A stretch of 64,000 nucleotides of DNA, taken from the NCBI RefSeq assembly GCF_003626575.1, contig NZ_RBDY01000026.1, positions 1 through 64,000 of the forward strand, written 5' to 3'. Origin of the DNA: Streptomyces radicis (lineage in GTDB: Bacteria > Actinomycetota > Actinomycetes > Streptomycetales > Streptomycetaceae). The notes below the pieces were generated by a model. That model was given only the letters and a program-made list of their open reading frames with translations, was not told the DNA's origin and searched no databases. Positions 23,287 to 32,126 of this stretch are shown in pieces (position 1 is the stretch's first letter; the number at the start of each line of letters is the position of its first letter). A program made the translations under genes and the position numbers.

Positions 23287-24813
23287 TCAGGAGGGCTCGA
23301 GGCCGTGGCCACGCAGCCAGGCCGCCGGGTCCACGGGCGAGCCGCCGTAGGGGCGGACCTCGAGGTGCAGATGCGGGCCCGTCGAGGTGCCGGAGTTCCC
23401 TGAGTAGGCGATGACCGTCCCGGCCTGGACATAGCCGGAGTAGAACACGGTGCTGTCGAGGTGCGCGTACCACGTCTCGGTGCCGTCGGCCGCGGTCAGG
23501 ATGACCATGGTGCCGTAGCTGGGGTGGTACTGCGTGGTGATGGTCCCGTCGGTGACCGCCATGACCGGGGTGCCGTAGCTGACGGGGAAGTCGATGCCGG
23601 TATGGGTGGACATCCAGTTGACGCCGGACTGGCCGAACGAGGCGCTCAGGCCGCGCTGTTCGACGGGGAGGAAGAACTTCTGCCGGGCCGCCTCGGCCGC
23701 CTCGGCCGCCGCCGCGGCCTCTTCCTCCTCGCGCTCCTCCTGCTCCTCCAGGTCGATCCGGCCCTGGGTGCGGCTCGCGCGGTCCGCGTAGTCGTCGACC
23801 GCCTGGGTGAGGCCCGTCAGCTGCGTGTCGAACTGCTCGTTGGCGGTGACCTGTTCCACGTCGCCCGGGTCCGGCGCGGCGACGGGAGGTGGCTCCTCCA
23901 CCGTGTCGGACTCGGACACGGTCGCGGCCGTCGCGACCGCCGTCACGCCGAGGACGGCCAGCGAGGGCGCCGCGACGCTGAGGAACGCGGACCGCCGCCG
24001 GGGCGATGTCCTGCGCCGCCTGTTGCGGGCGTCGGATCGCTGCGCGGCGGCGGCGACGGTCTCGTCGGGCTCGGCGTCGAGGTCGGGGTCCGCCTCGCGT
24101 GCGGCCTCGGCCGCCGGGCGCGCCGCCTCGGCCGCCTCGCGTTCGGCCTCCTCGACGGCGTGGACCGCTTCCACCGCGTCGGGCTCCGCCGCGCGGGGAG
24201 CCTCGGGCTCGTCCCGCTCGGGGGCCACGGCGTCGGCGGCGCCATAGGTCTCGTCCACCGCGTACCCGTCCGTGTACGCGTCGCCCGGGTATCCGTCGGC
24301 CGCGTCGGCGTAGCCGTACGCGTACCCCTCGGTGCCGCCCGCGTCATAGCCGGGCGCGTAGCCGTAGCCGTGCGCGGGGCGCGCGGGGGCCTCGGTGAGC
24401 GGCGCGTCGGGGGCGTACGCGGCGGTCCCGGTCCCGTCCGTCGCGGCGGTGGCCGCCGCGCCCGACCAGTCGCCGGTCTCGTATGCCGTCTGCCCGTACC
24501 ACGAGAGGTCCTGCTGGTGGTCCTGCGCGAGATCCCGCGGCTGCTGGGGGGCCCACCCCTGGGCCTCGTAGGGCGCGTACACGTCGTACCCGCCGTCGTA
24601 TCCGCCGCCGTACGCCTGCTGTGTCTGCTGAGCCTGTCGAGCCTGCTGCGCCTCGTAAGCCTCGTGCCCCGCGTACCCCTCGTGACCCGCGTACCCCGTG
24701 TACGCGTCGTACCGGGTGGCGTCGTCGTAAGCGGTGGAGCCGTCGTATCCGGCGGAGCCGAAGCCGGAGAGATCCGGGTGTCCGGAGACTTCCGACAGCA
24801 GACGTTCGCTCAC
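23287..24813 (-). CDS. M23 (LytM-type) endopeptidase with long Tyr/Ala-rich N-terminus
   Basis: 508 residues from GTG 24813. Residues 1-270 are low-complexity, first Tyr/Gly/Asp-rich (YAGHEGYAGHEAYEAQ) then Ala/Glu-rich. A basic patch (RNRRRRTSPRRRSAF) and a single membrane segment (SVAAPSLAVLGVTAVATAA) lie near 265-300, so the N-terminus is cytoplasmic. Outside, a Glu/Ala coiled coil (EEQEEREEEEAAAAAEAAEA) leads to the LytM zinc peptidase near 385-508, with HTGIDF holding the first ligands and GPHLHLEVRPYG the HxH. It should cut peptidoglycan cross-bridges. Members of this class work in cell separation and germination. Confidence 0.93.
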   Translation of the reverse strand: MSERLLSEVSGHPDLSGFGSAGYDGSTAYDDATRYDAYTGYAGHEGYAGHEAYEAQQARQAQQTQQAYGGGYDGGYDVYAPYEAQGWAPQQPRDLAQDHQQDLSWYGQTAYETGDWSGAAATAATDGTGTAAYAPDAPLTEAPARPAHGYGYAPGYDAGGTEGYAYGYADAADGYPGDAYTDGYAVDETYGAADAVAPERDEPEAPRAAEPDAVEAVHAVEEAEREAAEAARPAAEAAREADPDLDAEPDETVAAAAQRSDARNRRRRTSPRRRSAFLSVAAPSLAVLGVTAVATAATVSESDTVEEPPPVAAPDPGDVEQVTANEQFDTQLTGLTQAVDDYADRASRTQGRIDLEEQEEREEEEAAAAAEAAEAARQKFFLPVEQRGLSASFGQSGVNWMSTHTGIDFPVSYGTPVMAVTDGTITTQYHPSYGTMVILTAADGTETWYAHLDSTVFYSGYVQAGTVIAYSGNSGTSTGPHLHLEVRPYGGSPVDPAAWLRGHGLEPS

Positions 24814-25140
24814 CGATTACGCCTTTCGGCTCGACGACAGGAGCTGGGTGTGGGGCCAGGCGGCTGCGGTTCGGTCGGTGACTGTACCCGGCGGTATGCC
24901 GCGCCCACAATCTTTCCCGGGCTGTTCGCGGGTTTTGAGGAGCCTGAAACGGGCAATAGGCCGCCTTTCGACGGCTCTTACCACCGCTGCCGCACGTTGT
25001 GTTCGACAAGAGTTCGAATGGGGGCGCGCCGCCCCCTTCCCCGGCGTGCGTGTGATTTCCCCCTCGCCCCCGTATCGGCGGGGAGCGTGGTGCGCGATGC
25101 TGTGGTCAACGGCCGTTAACGGCGTTCCAGGAGGCTTGAG
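24814..25140. other. Divergent promoter region between M23 peptidase and icmB
   Basis: No gene. On the icmB side GGAGGC lies before ATG 25141, and ACGGCCGTTAACGGCGTT upstream contains the palindrome GGCCGTTAACGGC. On the M23 side the leader is about 300 bases and could hold a regulatory RNA, but I could not match it to a known riboswitch. Confidence 0.5.
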
Positions 25141-25608
25141 ATGGGTGTATCGGGTCAGATCCGCGTCGTGGTGGCCAAGCCGGGGCTCGACGGGCACGAC
25201 CGGGGCGCGAAGGTGATCGCCCGCGCCCTGCGCGACGCGGGCATGGAGGTCATCTACACCGGGCTCCACCAGACCCCGGAGCAGATCGTGGACACCGCGA
25301 TCCAGGAGGACGCCGACGCGATCGGCCTCTCCATCCTCTCCGGCGCCCACAACACCCTCTTCGCGCGCGTTCTCGAGCTGCTGAGGGAGAAGGAGGCGGA
25401 GGACATCACCGTCTTCGGTGGCGGGATCATTCCCGAGGCCGACATTCCCCCGCTCAAGGCCGCCGGGGTCGCCGAGATCTTCACCCCGGGCGCCCCCACC
25501 ACGGACGTGGTCGCCTGGGTGCGCGCCACCCTGGCCGCGCGCGCCGAGCCCGAGGGCCCAGCTGACCCCTCGGGGCCAACTGTGACAGGACTCACCACGG
25601 AGGTGTGA
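25141..25608 (+). CDS. icmB: Isobutyryl-CoA mutase small (B12-binding) subunit
   Basis: A 155-residue cobalamin-binding subunit. The opening IRVVVAKPGLDGHDRGAKVI has the DxHxxG motif whose His ligates cobalt, followed by SILSGAHNTLF and VFGGGIIPEADIPPLK, a complete B12 domain. It matches the recalled IcmB of S. cinnamonensis very closely over the first 120 residues. With the large subunit (not in this window) it interconverts isobutyryl-CoA and n-butyryl-CoA, feeding polyketide and fatty-acid pools. A Pro-rich C-terminal tail of about 20 residues is extra. A free-standing methylmalonyl-CoA mutase B12 subunit is the alternative. Confidence 0.88.
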   Translation: MGVSGQIRVVVAKPGLDGHDRGAKVIARALRDAGMEVIYTGLHQTPEQIVDTAIQEDADAIGLSILSGAHNTLFARVLELLREKEAEDITVFGGGIIPEADIPPLKAAGVAEIFTPGAPTTDVVAWVRATLAARAEPEGPADPSGPTVTGLTTEV

Positions 25609-25659
25609 CCCACCAATTTTCGGGCCCCCCTGACCCCCGGATACGCTCGACTCCGGACA

Positions 25660-25704
25660 TGCCGCGTGCTTTCGGCGTTTGCCTGGCAACGCGGCCACGC
25701 GGCA
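25660..25704. promoter_or_regulatory. Inverted repeat upstream of sucC
   Basis: TGCCGCGTG (25660-25668) and CACGCGGCA (25696-25704) are perfect 9-base arms around 27 bases, 50 bases before the sucC start. It could be an icmB terminator (no T-run) or an operator of the sucCD promoter. Confidence 0.4.
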
Positions 25705-25753
25705 CGCCCACGCTGACAACGCACCGCGAGAACACTGACAAGGGACTGAACGC

Positions 25754-26929
25754 GTGGACCTGTTCGAGTATCAGGCGAGGGACCTCTTCGCCAAGCACGG
25801 CGTACCGGTGCTGGCCGGCGAAGTCATCGACACGCCGGAGGCGGCCCGCGAGGTGACCGAGCGACTCGGCGGTCGCGCGGTCGTCAAGGCGCAGGTCAAG
25901 ACCGGCGGGCGCGGGAAGGCGGGCGGCGTCAAGCTGGCCTCCGACCCCGATGACGCCGTGGCCAAGGCGGGCGCCATCCTGGGCATGGACATCAAGGGGC
26001 ACACGGTGCACCGCGTGATGCTGGCCGAGACGGCCGACATCGCCGAGGAGTACTACGTCTCCTTCCTCCTGGACCGCACCAACCGCACGTTCCTCGCCAT
26101 GGCGTCCGTCGAGGGCGGCGTGGAGATCGAGGAGGTCGCGGCCACCAACCCCGAGGCGCTGGCCAGGATCCCGGTCGACGCGATCGAGGGCGTGACCGAG
26201 GAGAAGGCCCGCCAGATCGTCGAGGCGGCCCGTTTTCCCGCCGAGATCGCCGACCAGGTGGTCGACGTCCTCCAGAGGCTGTGGACCGTCTTCATCGCGG
26301 AGGACGCGCTGCTGGTCGAGGTCAACCCGCTGGTCAAGACGGGCGAGGGGCGCGTGATCGCGCTCGACGGCAAGGTCTCGCTCGACGCCAACGCCGAGTT
26401 CCGCCAGCCCGACCACGCGGCCCTCGAGGACAAGGCGGCCGCCAACCCCCTGGAGGCCGCGGCCAAGGAGCGCGGCCTCAACTATGTGAAGCTCGACGGC
26501 GGCACCGTCGGCATCATCGGCAACGGCGCGGGCCTCGTGATGAGCACCCTGGACGTCGTCGCCTACGCGGGCGAGAAGCACGGCGGCGTGAAGCCCGCCA
26601 ACTTCCTCGACATCGGCGGCGGCGCCTCCGCCGAGGTGATGGCCAACGGGCTCGAGATCATCCTGGGCGACCCCGAGGTCAGGTCCGTCTTCGTCAACGT
26701 CTTCGGCGGCATCACCGCGTGCGACGCGGTGGCCAACGGCATCGTGCAGGCCCTGGCGCTCCTCAGGACGAAGGGCGAGGACGTCAACAAGCCCCTCGTC
26801 GTCCGCCTCGACGGCAACAACGCCGAGCTGGGCCGCAAGATCCTCACCGACGCCGACCACCCGCTCGTCGAGCAGGTGGACACCATGGACGGAGCGGCCG
26901 ACCGCGCCGCCGAGCTGGCCGCGAAGTAA
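25754..26929 (+). CDS. sucC: Succinyl-CoA synthetase beta subunit
   Basis: 391 residues from GTG 25754. The ATP-grasp domain comes first (MDLFEYQARDLFAKHGVPVL, VVKAQVKTGGRGKAGGVKLA), then the CoA-ligase-like domain with VGIIGNGAGLVMSTLDVV and FVNVFGGITACDAVANGIV. With SucD it converts succinyl-CoA, phosphate and ADP to succinate, CoA and ATP in the TCA cycle. The succinate dehydrogenase operon and mdh lie in the same window. It is 29 bases before sucD, forming an operon. Confidence 0.98.
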   Translation: MDLFEYQARDLFAKHGVPVLAGEVIDTPEAAREVTERLGGRAVVKAQVKTGGRGKAGGVKLASDPDDAVAKAGAILGMDIKGHTVHRVMLAETADIAEEYYVSFLLDRTNRTFLAMASVEGGVEIEEVAATNPEALARIPVDAIEGVTEEKARQIVEAARFPAEIADQVVDVLQRLWTVFIAEDALLVEVNPLVKTGEGRVIALDGKVSLDANAEFRQPDHAALEDKAAANPLEAAAKERGLNYVKLDGGTVGIIGNGAGLVMSTLDVVAYAGEKHGGVKPANFLDIGGGASAEVMANGLEIILGDPEVRSVFVNVFGGITACDAVANGIVQALALLRTKGEDVNKPLVVRLDGNNAELGRKILTDADHPLVEQVDTMDGAADRAAELAAK

Positions 26930-26958
26930 GCCGCGAAGCGAAGGACAACGAAACAGCC

Positions 26959-27846
26959 ATGGCTATCTTCCTCACCAAGGAGAGCAAGGTCATCGTCCAG
27001 GGGATGACCGGCTCAGAGGGACAGAAGCACACCCGCCGCATGCTGGCGTCGGGCACCAACATCGTCGGCGGCGTCAACCCCCGCAAGGCGGGCCAGTCGG
27101 TCGACTTCGACGGCACCGAGATCCCCGTCTTCGGCGGCGTGGCCGAGGCCATCGAGGCCACGGGCGCGGACGTGACCGTGATCTTCGTGCCGGAGAAGTT
27201 CACCAAGGCCGCGGTCGTCGAGGCGATCGACGCCGAGATCCCGCTGGCCGTCGTGATCACCGAGGGCATCGCGGTGCACGACACCGCGTCGTTCTGGGCG
27301 TACGCGGGCCAGAAGGGCAACAAGACGCGCATCATCGGCCCCAACTGTCCTGGCCTGATCACCCCGGGCCAGTCCAACGCGGGCATCATCCCGGCGGACA
27401 TCACCAAGCCGGGCCGCATCGGGCTGGTCTCCAAGTCCGGCACGCTGACGTACCAGATGATGTACGAGCTGCGCGACCTCGGCTTCAGCTCGTGCGTCGG
27501 CATCGGCGGCGACCCCATCATCGGCACCACCCACATCGACGCCCTCGCGGCGTTCGAGGCGGACCCCGACACCGACCTGATCGTGGTGATCGGCGAGATC
27601 GGCGGCGACGCCGAGGAGCGCGCGGCCGACTTCATCAAGGCCAACGTCACCAAGCCGGTCGTCGGCTATGTCGCGGGCTTCACGGCCCCCGAGGGCAAGA
27701 CGATGGGCCACGCCGGCGCGATCGTCTCGGGCTCCTCCGGCACGGCGCAGGCGAAGAAGGAGGCCCTCGAGGCGGCGGGCGTGAAGGTGGGCAAGACCCC
27801 TTCGGAGACGGCCCGCCTGGCCCGCGAAACCCTGGCCGCGGCCTGA
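26959..27846 (+). CDS. sucD: Succinyl-CoA synthetase alpha subunit
   Basis: 295 residues from ATG 26959 (MAIFLTKESKVIVQGMTGSE). The CoA-binding Rossmann fold is at the N-terminus, IIGPNCPGLI in the middle, and the catalytic phospho-histidine lies in TMGHAGAIVSG at about residue 251. Length and motifs are normal. Partner of SucC. A GC-rich hairpin at 27871-27907 follows and probably ends the operon. Confidence 0.98.
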   Translation: MAIFLTKESKVIVQGMTGSEGQKHTRRMLASGTNIVGGVNPRKAGQSVDFDGTEIPVFGGVAEAIEATGADVTVIFVPEKFTKAAVVEAIDAEIPLAVVITEGIAVHDTASFWAYAGQKGNKTRIIGPNCPGLITPGQSNAGIIPADITKPGRIGLVSKSGTLTYQMMYELRDLGFSSCVGIGGDPIIGTTHIDALAAFEADPDTDLIVVIGEIGGDAEERAADFIKANVTKPVVGYVAGFTAPEGKTMGHAGAIVSGSSGTAQAKKEALEAAGVKVGKTPSETARLARETLAAA

Positions 27847-27870
27847 CGGTTCCCCCCCGTCACCCCCTCC

Positions 27871-27907
27871 CGCCCGCCCCACCCCCACCGGGGGCCCGGG
27901 GCGGGCG
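27871..27907 (+). terminator. GC-rich hairpin after sucCD
   Basis: CGCCCGCCCC and GGGGCGGGCG are perfect 10-base arms around a 17-base loop, 25 bases after the sucD stop. No T-run, as is usual in this group. Confidence 0.6.
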
Positions 27908-27935
27908 CGGTCATGTGCGCCCCCCTCCGCGCCCG

Positions 27936-27964
27936 TTGCTCAACGTAACGGAGTGCCTTACGAT
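27936..27964 (+). promoter_or_regulatory. Promoter with GTAA/TTAC repeat before the STAND operon
   Basis: TTGCTC and TACGAT are 17 bases apart. Inside the spacer and -10, CGTAA and TTACG form an inverted repeat with a 9-base centre. A repressor or XRE-type regulator could sit here. GAGAGGAGG precedes the first start codon at 28007. Confidence 0.55.
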
Positions 27965-28006
27965 CGGTGACGACAGTTGCGGCTGTCGCGACGAGAGGAG
28001 GCCACG

Positions 28007-28276
28007 ATGGCCCTTCCCTGGGAGGCCGATCCTTCCGCGTTATTCGCCCGCCGCCTGGGCAGGTCGGCGGCGGAGCTGGGCACCACGGACGGTGAGGACG
28101 GGTGCCCCGACATCTGGCAGCTCGACAACGGAGACGTGGCGGTGATAGGCCGCGACCTGACGGCCGCCTACCGGGGGCGTCTCCCCGAGGGCGTCACGGT
28201 TGCCGCCCATGAGCGGCTCGTGATCATCCCCGGGATCATGCTGAGTTCGGCGAAGGCGGACATCCCCGATGCGTGA
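28007..28276 (+). CDS. Small conserved protein (89 aa), first gene of STAND operon
   Basis: 89 residues from ATG 28007, with ribosome site GAGAGGAGG. The core GCPDIWQLDNGDVAVIGRDL and LVIIPGIMLSSAKADIPDA is a recurrent streptomycete pattern, usually followed by a DUF6879 gene as here (recalled). Codon 12, at 28040-28042, is TTA, so in Streptomyces translation should depend on the bldA tRNA, tying the operon to late growth or development. It overlaps the next gene by eight bases. Function is unknown; the constant pairing suggests a partner or modulator of the DUF6879 protein. Confidence 0.75.
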   Translation: MALPWEADPSALFARRLGRSAAELGTTDGEDGCPDIWQLDNGDVAVIGRDLTAAYRGRLPEGVTVAAHERLVIIPGIMLSSAKADIPDA

Positions 28277-28901
28277 GACCCTTTGCCCCGCCCTCGAAAC
28301 GGCGGGCGGCGTACACCTCGAACTACTCGACTACCGAAAGGAGTTCGCGGAGCGGCATCGTCGGCTCCGGGGGCGGGACTCGTGGAAGTGCGAGCGGCGG
28401 CAGGACTTCGTCGAGCTGGACCACCCCAGCTATGACGCGTTCCGGGCGGGCCGTTGGGAGGAGTCCATGCGGCTGCTGGACGACCGGCGCGAGAGCCTGC
28501 GCGAGACCATGCGCGAACGCTCCCTGCGCGCCACCGTCTTCCACCGGGTCCGCGTGGTGGAGGAGCCGTTGACGCCTTATCTCCAGTGGGAGTTGCGTTC
28601 CCTGGCCGTCCAGGCCGAGTGCGGCGCGGCGATCCGCGTGGTTCCCGGCGGGCGCGTGGCGCGTTTCGAGGAGTCGGGTCCGCTGCCCGAAGTGGTGGTC
28701 CTGGGCGGGGAGACGCTCTACCACGTCCTCTATACACCGACAGGCAGCCTGGACGGCGCCATCCGCATCGACGACAGCGCCGTCGTCAGCTCCTGGACGG
28801 CGCTCATCCGCGGCCTCTACGGGGACGGCGAGGACGTGACGGCGTACGTCGACCGCCATGTCGCCACTCTCCCGCCCCCGCGGGTGGGGTCAGGGGAGTA
28901 G
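28269..28901 (+). CDS. DUF6879 family protein
   Basis: 210 residues. Typical features are ELLDYRKEFAERHRR near the start, the central WEESMRLLDDRRESLRETMR, RVRVVEEPLTPYLQWELRSL, and DDSAVVSSWTALIRGLYGDG near the end. The family is abundant in actinobacteria, often next to XRE or STAND genes, and its biochemical role is not established to my knowledge. It is soluble, with no membrane segment. It overlaps the preceding 89-aa gene by eight bases and lies 9 bases before the STAND ATPase gene, so the three are one operon. Confidence 0.8.
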   Translation: MRETLCPALETAGGVHLELLDYRKEFAERHRRLRGRDSWKCERRQDFVELDHPSYDAFRAGRWEESMRLLDDRRESLRETMRERSLRATVFHRVRVVEEPLTPYLQWELRSLAVQAECGAAIRVVPGGRVARFEESGPLPEVVVLGGETLYHVLYTPTGSLDGAIRIDDSAVVSSWTALIRGLYGDGEDVTAYVDRHVATLPPPRVGSGE

Positions 28902-28910
28902 CGGGCCGCC

Positions 28911-31343
28911 GTGGACGAGGAGGATCGCGGCGGGGCCGACGAAGCGCCGGGCGGCACGCGTGCTGAGCTGTCCGGCGCCTCTCGGGACGTCGTGCAGGCG
29001 GGGAGCGTGAGCGGTGGCGTCCACTTCCACTCCGGGGCGGAGGACCGCGCGCCCGGGGAGCGCAGACCCAGGCAACTCCCAGGTGGCATCCGCCAGTTCG
29101 TCGACAGGGAAGAGGAGCTCGAGCTGCTCGGCACCATCCTGCCGACGAGCGCGGACGGGCCGCTGCTGGCCTCGGTGTATGTCATCGCGGGGACGGCGGG
29201 GGCGGGCAAGACGTCGCTGGCACTGCGCTGGGCGCACCGGGTGGCCGACCGGTTTCCCGGCGGACAGCTGTACGTCAACCTGCGCGGATACGACCCCGGC
29301 CCCCCGGTGACCGCGCACGAGGCGCTCCACCGTTTCCTGACGGCCCTCGGGGTCGACGCCCGGTCGATCCCGGACGACGTGGACGCGGCCGCCGCGCTCT
29401 ACCGTTCGGAGCTGGCCGACCGGCGGATCCTGGTGGTGCTGGACAACGCCTCGTCCGCCGCCCAGGTCCGGCCCCTGCTGCCCGGCGAAGGCCACAGCCT
29501 GGCGGTGGTCACCAGCCGCAGCCGCCTGTCCGGGCTGGCCATACGGGACGGCGCCCGCCGCATCACGCTGGGGACCCTGCCCGAGCCGGAGGCCGTCGCG
29601 CTCCTCAGGGCCATCGTCGCCGGGTACCGCTCGGGGGACGACGCCGACAAGCTCGCCGAGCTGGCCCGGCTGTGCGCCGGTCTTCCCCTGGCCCTGCGCA
29701 TCGCGGGCGAGAGGGCGGCCACCCACCCCTATCTCGGACTTGACGACCTGATCGCCGACCTGCGGGACGAGTCCGCGCTGTGGGACGTCCTCAGCGCCGT
29801 GGACGGGGGAAACGAGGAGGAGGCCGAGGCCGTGCGGACCGTTTTCGCGTGGTCCTACCGAGCGTTGCCCGCGAAAGCCGCTCGTGTCTTCCGCCTGCTG
29901 GGACTGCATCCGGGACCCGAGATAGGCCTCGAGGCCGCCGCCGCCCTGGCCGGGCAGAGCCCGCGCGCCACCCGCCAAGTGCTCGATGTGCTCGTCGGCG
30001 CCCACCTGTTGGAGCAGACCGCACCCGACCGCTATGAGTTCCACGACCTGCTGCGCGCCTACGCCGCCGACCAGGCGCAGCGCGAGGAGGCATCGGAGGG
30101 GCGCGAAGGCGCGCTGCGGCGCGTGCTCGACTGGTATGCGCGGGGGGCCGACGCGGTGCAACGCCGGGTCAGCCCCGCCGAGGCACGGATCTCGCCCGAT
30201 CCACCGGACGGGGAGAGCGCGGCACCGTCGTTCCCCGACCACGACGCGGCCGTCGACTGGTCGGAGCGTGAGTACCCCAACCTGCTGAGCGCCGTGCGCG
30301 CCGCCGAGAAGGCCGGGTTCGACCGACTCGCCTGGCAGTTGGCGGCCATTCTGCATGTGGCCAGGCCGCCGTCGGCTCCTCGGCGGATGTGGCTGCCCGC
30401 GGGGGAGACGGGCCTGCGCGCGGCGCGGAGGCTGGGCGACCGCGCCGCGGAGGCCGAGCTGCTCTCCTGCCTCGGGCTGATCCACCGGGGCCTCGGCCAC
30501 CTCGAGGAGAGCGGCCGGTGCCACGAGGCGGCCCTGGCGATCCGCCGGGAGCTGGGGGACCGGTTCAACGAAGCACGTTCCCTCAACCACCTCGGCCTCG
30601 TCGGCCTCCACAGGCGTCGGCTGACCGACGCACGGCGGCGCCTCGCCGAGGCGATCGAGATCTTCGGGACACTGGGCGCCGACCACTGGGAGGCCATCAC
30701 CCGGTCCAATCTGGCGCAAACCCTCTGGGAGTCGGAGGAGTTGACCGCGGCGGCCGAGCAGGCGTCCCGCGCACTCGCGGCCCACAGGGCGCTGGGCAAC
30801 GAGCGTGCCATCGGCAACGTTCTCCGCGTGCGGAGCGACATCCTGCGGGAGAGCGGCGACGCGGACGGGGCCCTGCGCGCCGCGGGGGAGGCCGTGCGCA
30901 TCGCCGTGCACCTCCGGTATCGCGTCGCGGAGGCGTACTGGCTGATCACGCTCGGGCACGCTCAGCGGGCGACGGGCAGGGCCGAGGAGTCGCTTGAGTC
31001 CTACCAGCGCTCGGCCGCGCTGCACCGGCGGCTGGCCGATCCGAGCCGGGAGGCCCTGGCGTGGCAGGGCGCGGGCGAGGCGTATCGGGAGCTGGGGCGT
31101 TCGGAGGAGGCGGCGGCGTTCCTCCGACGGGCCGCCACCGCGCACCGGGACCTCGGCGACGCCTGGCACGAGGCCCTGGCCCTGGACGCCCTGGCCACGA
31201 CCCTGGTTGAGCCCCACCCCGAGACGGCCCACCGGCGGCCTCGTGCTGACCTACGGCGGGCTGGTGGCCAGGGCCGCGGTGCTCGCCACCCAACCGGCCG
31301 CGCGCATCCCCGGCGGCGCTGGAACGCGCTCGCGCGCTGCTGA
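28911..31343 (+). CDS. STAND (NB-ARC) ATPase with TPR sensor
   Basis: 810 residues from GTG 28911. An N-terminal Gly/Val/His segment (RDVVQAGSVSGGVHFHSG, residues 25-42) and a Pro/Arg linker precede the NB-ARC domain: Walker A GTAGAGKT at 94-101, Walker B RRILVVLDN near 171-179, and GLPLAL at 257-262. A winged helix follows (DRYEFHDLLRAYAADQAQRE), then from about 480 onward tetratricopeptide repeats (ELLSCLGLIHRGLGHLEESG and similar). STAND proteins are ATP-driven switches that oligomerise when the repeat domain detects a ligand. No C-terminal effector is fused, so the upstream genes may carry the output. The last 45 residues are Arg/Gly-rich and unlike TPR, possibly a frameshifted end. Confidence 0.88.
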   Translation: MDEEDRGGADEAPGGTRAELSGASRDVVQAGSVSGGVHFHSGAEDRAPGERRPRQLPGGIRQFVDREEELELLGTILPTSADGPLLASVYVIAGTAGAGKTSLALRWAHRVADRFPGGQLYVNLRGYDPGPPVTAHEALHRFLTALGVDARSIPDDVDAAAALYRSELADRRILVVLDNASSAAQVRPLLPGEGHSLAVVTSRSRLSGLAIRDGARRITLGTLPEPEAVALLRAIVAGYRSGDDADKLAELARLCAGLPLALRIAGERAATHPYLGLDDLIADLRDESALWDVLSAVDGGNEEEAEAVRTVFAWSYRALPAKAARVFRLLGLHPGPEIGLEAAAALAGQSPRATRQVLDVLVGAHLLEQTAPDRYEFHDLLRAYAADQAQREEASEGREGALRRVLDWYARGADAVQRRVSPAEARISPDPPDGESAAPSFPDHDAAVDWSEREYPNLLSAVRAAEKAGFDRLAWQLAAILHVARPPSAPRRMWLPAGETGLRAARRLGDRAAEAELLSCLGLIHRGLGHLEESGRCHEAALAIRRELGDRFNEARSLNHLGLVGLHRRRLTDARRRLAEAIEIFGTLGADHWEAITRSNLAQTLWESEELTAAAEQASRALAAHRALGNERAIGNVLRVRSDILRESGDADGALRAAGEAVRIAVHLRYRVAEAYWLITLGHAQRATGRAEESLESYQRSAALHRRLADPSREALAWQGAGEAYRELGRSEEAAAFLRRAATAHRDLGDAWHEALALDALATTLVEPHPETAHRRPRADLRRAGGQGRGARHPTGRAHPRRRWNALARC

Positions 31344-31352
31344 GGCCGCGCT

Positions 31353-31380
31353 CGGGCGGGCCACCCGGGTGGCCCGCCCG
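31353..31380. terminator. Perfect 28-base palindrome, bidirectional terminator
   Basis: CGGGCGGGCCACCC is followed immediately by its complement, between the convergent STAND and RTX genes, with only 9 and 5 bases to the two stop codons. It should stop transcription from both sides. Confidence 0.75.
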
Positions 31381-31385
31381 TTCGT

Positions 31386-32126
31386 TCACTGGGTGATCGT
31401 GTCGTTGCCGGGCCAGCCGATGATGATGTCCGTGCCGCCGTCGCCGGTGATCGTGTCGTCGCCCGCGCCGCCGATGAGGAGGTCGTCGCCCTCGCCGCCC
31501 GAGATGTGGTCGTCGCCCGAGTCGCCGTAGACGATGTCGTTCCCGTCCCACGCCTCGATCACGTCGTCGCCGGGTCCGCCGTGGAACACCTCGTCGATGG
31601 GCTGGCCCATCAGGTGGTCGTCGCCGTTGCCGCCCAGCAGGACGCCGTTGCCCATGAGCATGTCGTCGCCGTCCTCGCCCATGACCAACTCCGCCGTGTG
31701 GGCGTGCAGTTCGTCGTTGCCGTCGCCGCCGCGGACCAGGGTGACGCCCGGCTCGCTGGTCATCACCGAGTCGTCGCCGTCGCCGAGCAGGACGCGGATG
31801 TCGTCCGTCCGGTCGCTGTTGGTGGGCAACTCGCAGGCGACGAACGTCTCGTCCTCCGGGTCGGGGTGGGTGCAGTGGTCGCCAGGCGTGATCGGCACCA
31901 CGTCCGTGAAGCCGATCCGCCGGACCTCGGGGCCGGTGTCCATCGAGAAGACGTGCAGGTCGTTGGCCTCGGGGCCGCCCTCGAACACGATGGACTGGGT
32001 GAACCCTTCCCAGTCGGCGCTGACGGTCGTGGTGCTCTGGGCGGCGGCGGGTGTGGCGCCGAGGCCGGTGGCCACCAGGGCCACAACGGCCGCGGAGGAA
32101 GCGGGGATGAGCCGTGACCGCATCAT
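31386..32126 (-). CDS. Secreted RTX-type calcium-binding repeat protein
   Basis: 246 residues from ATG 32126 (a second ATG follows directly). The signal peptide (MRSRLIPASSAAVVALVATG) ends near ATPAAAQS. After a 100-residue N-terminal region, nonapeptide repeats of the GGxGxDxxx kind run to the C-terminus (LLGDGDDSV, LVRGGDGNDEL, LVMGEDGDDML, VYGDSGDDHISGGEGDDLLI), which fold as a calcium-loaded beta-roll. No enzymatic domain is attached. Such small actinobacterial proteins are secreted through Sec and are of unknown function. Confidence 0.88.
   Translation of the reverse strand: MMRSRLIPASSAAVVALVATGLGATPAAAQSTTTVSADWEGFTQSIVFEGGPEANDLHVFSMDTGPEVRRIGFTDVVPITPGDHCTHPDPEDETFVACELPTNSDRTDDIRVLLGDGDDSVMTSEPGVTLVRGGDGNDELHAHTAELVMGEDGDDMLMGNGVLLGGNGDDHLMGQPIDEVFHGGPGDDVIEAWDGNDIVYGDSGDDHISGGEGDDLLIGGAGDDTITGDGGTDIIIGWPGNDTITQ

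Noticed and set aside
24814..25140. Possible c-di-AMP (ydaO-type) riboswitch in the M23 peptidase leader
   Set aside because: Wall-hydrolase genes in streptomycetes often carry one, but I could not find its conserved sequence blocks here. A covariance search would settle it.
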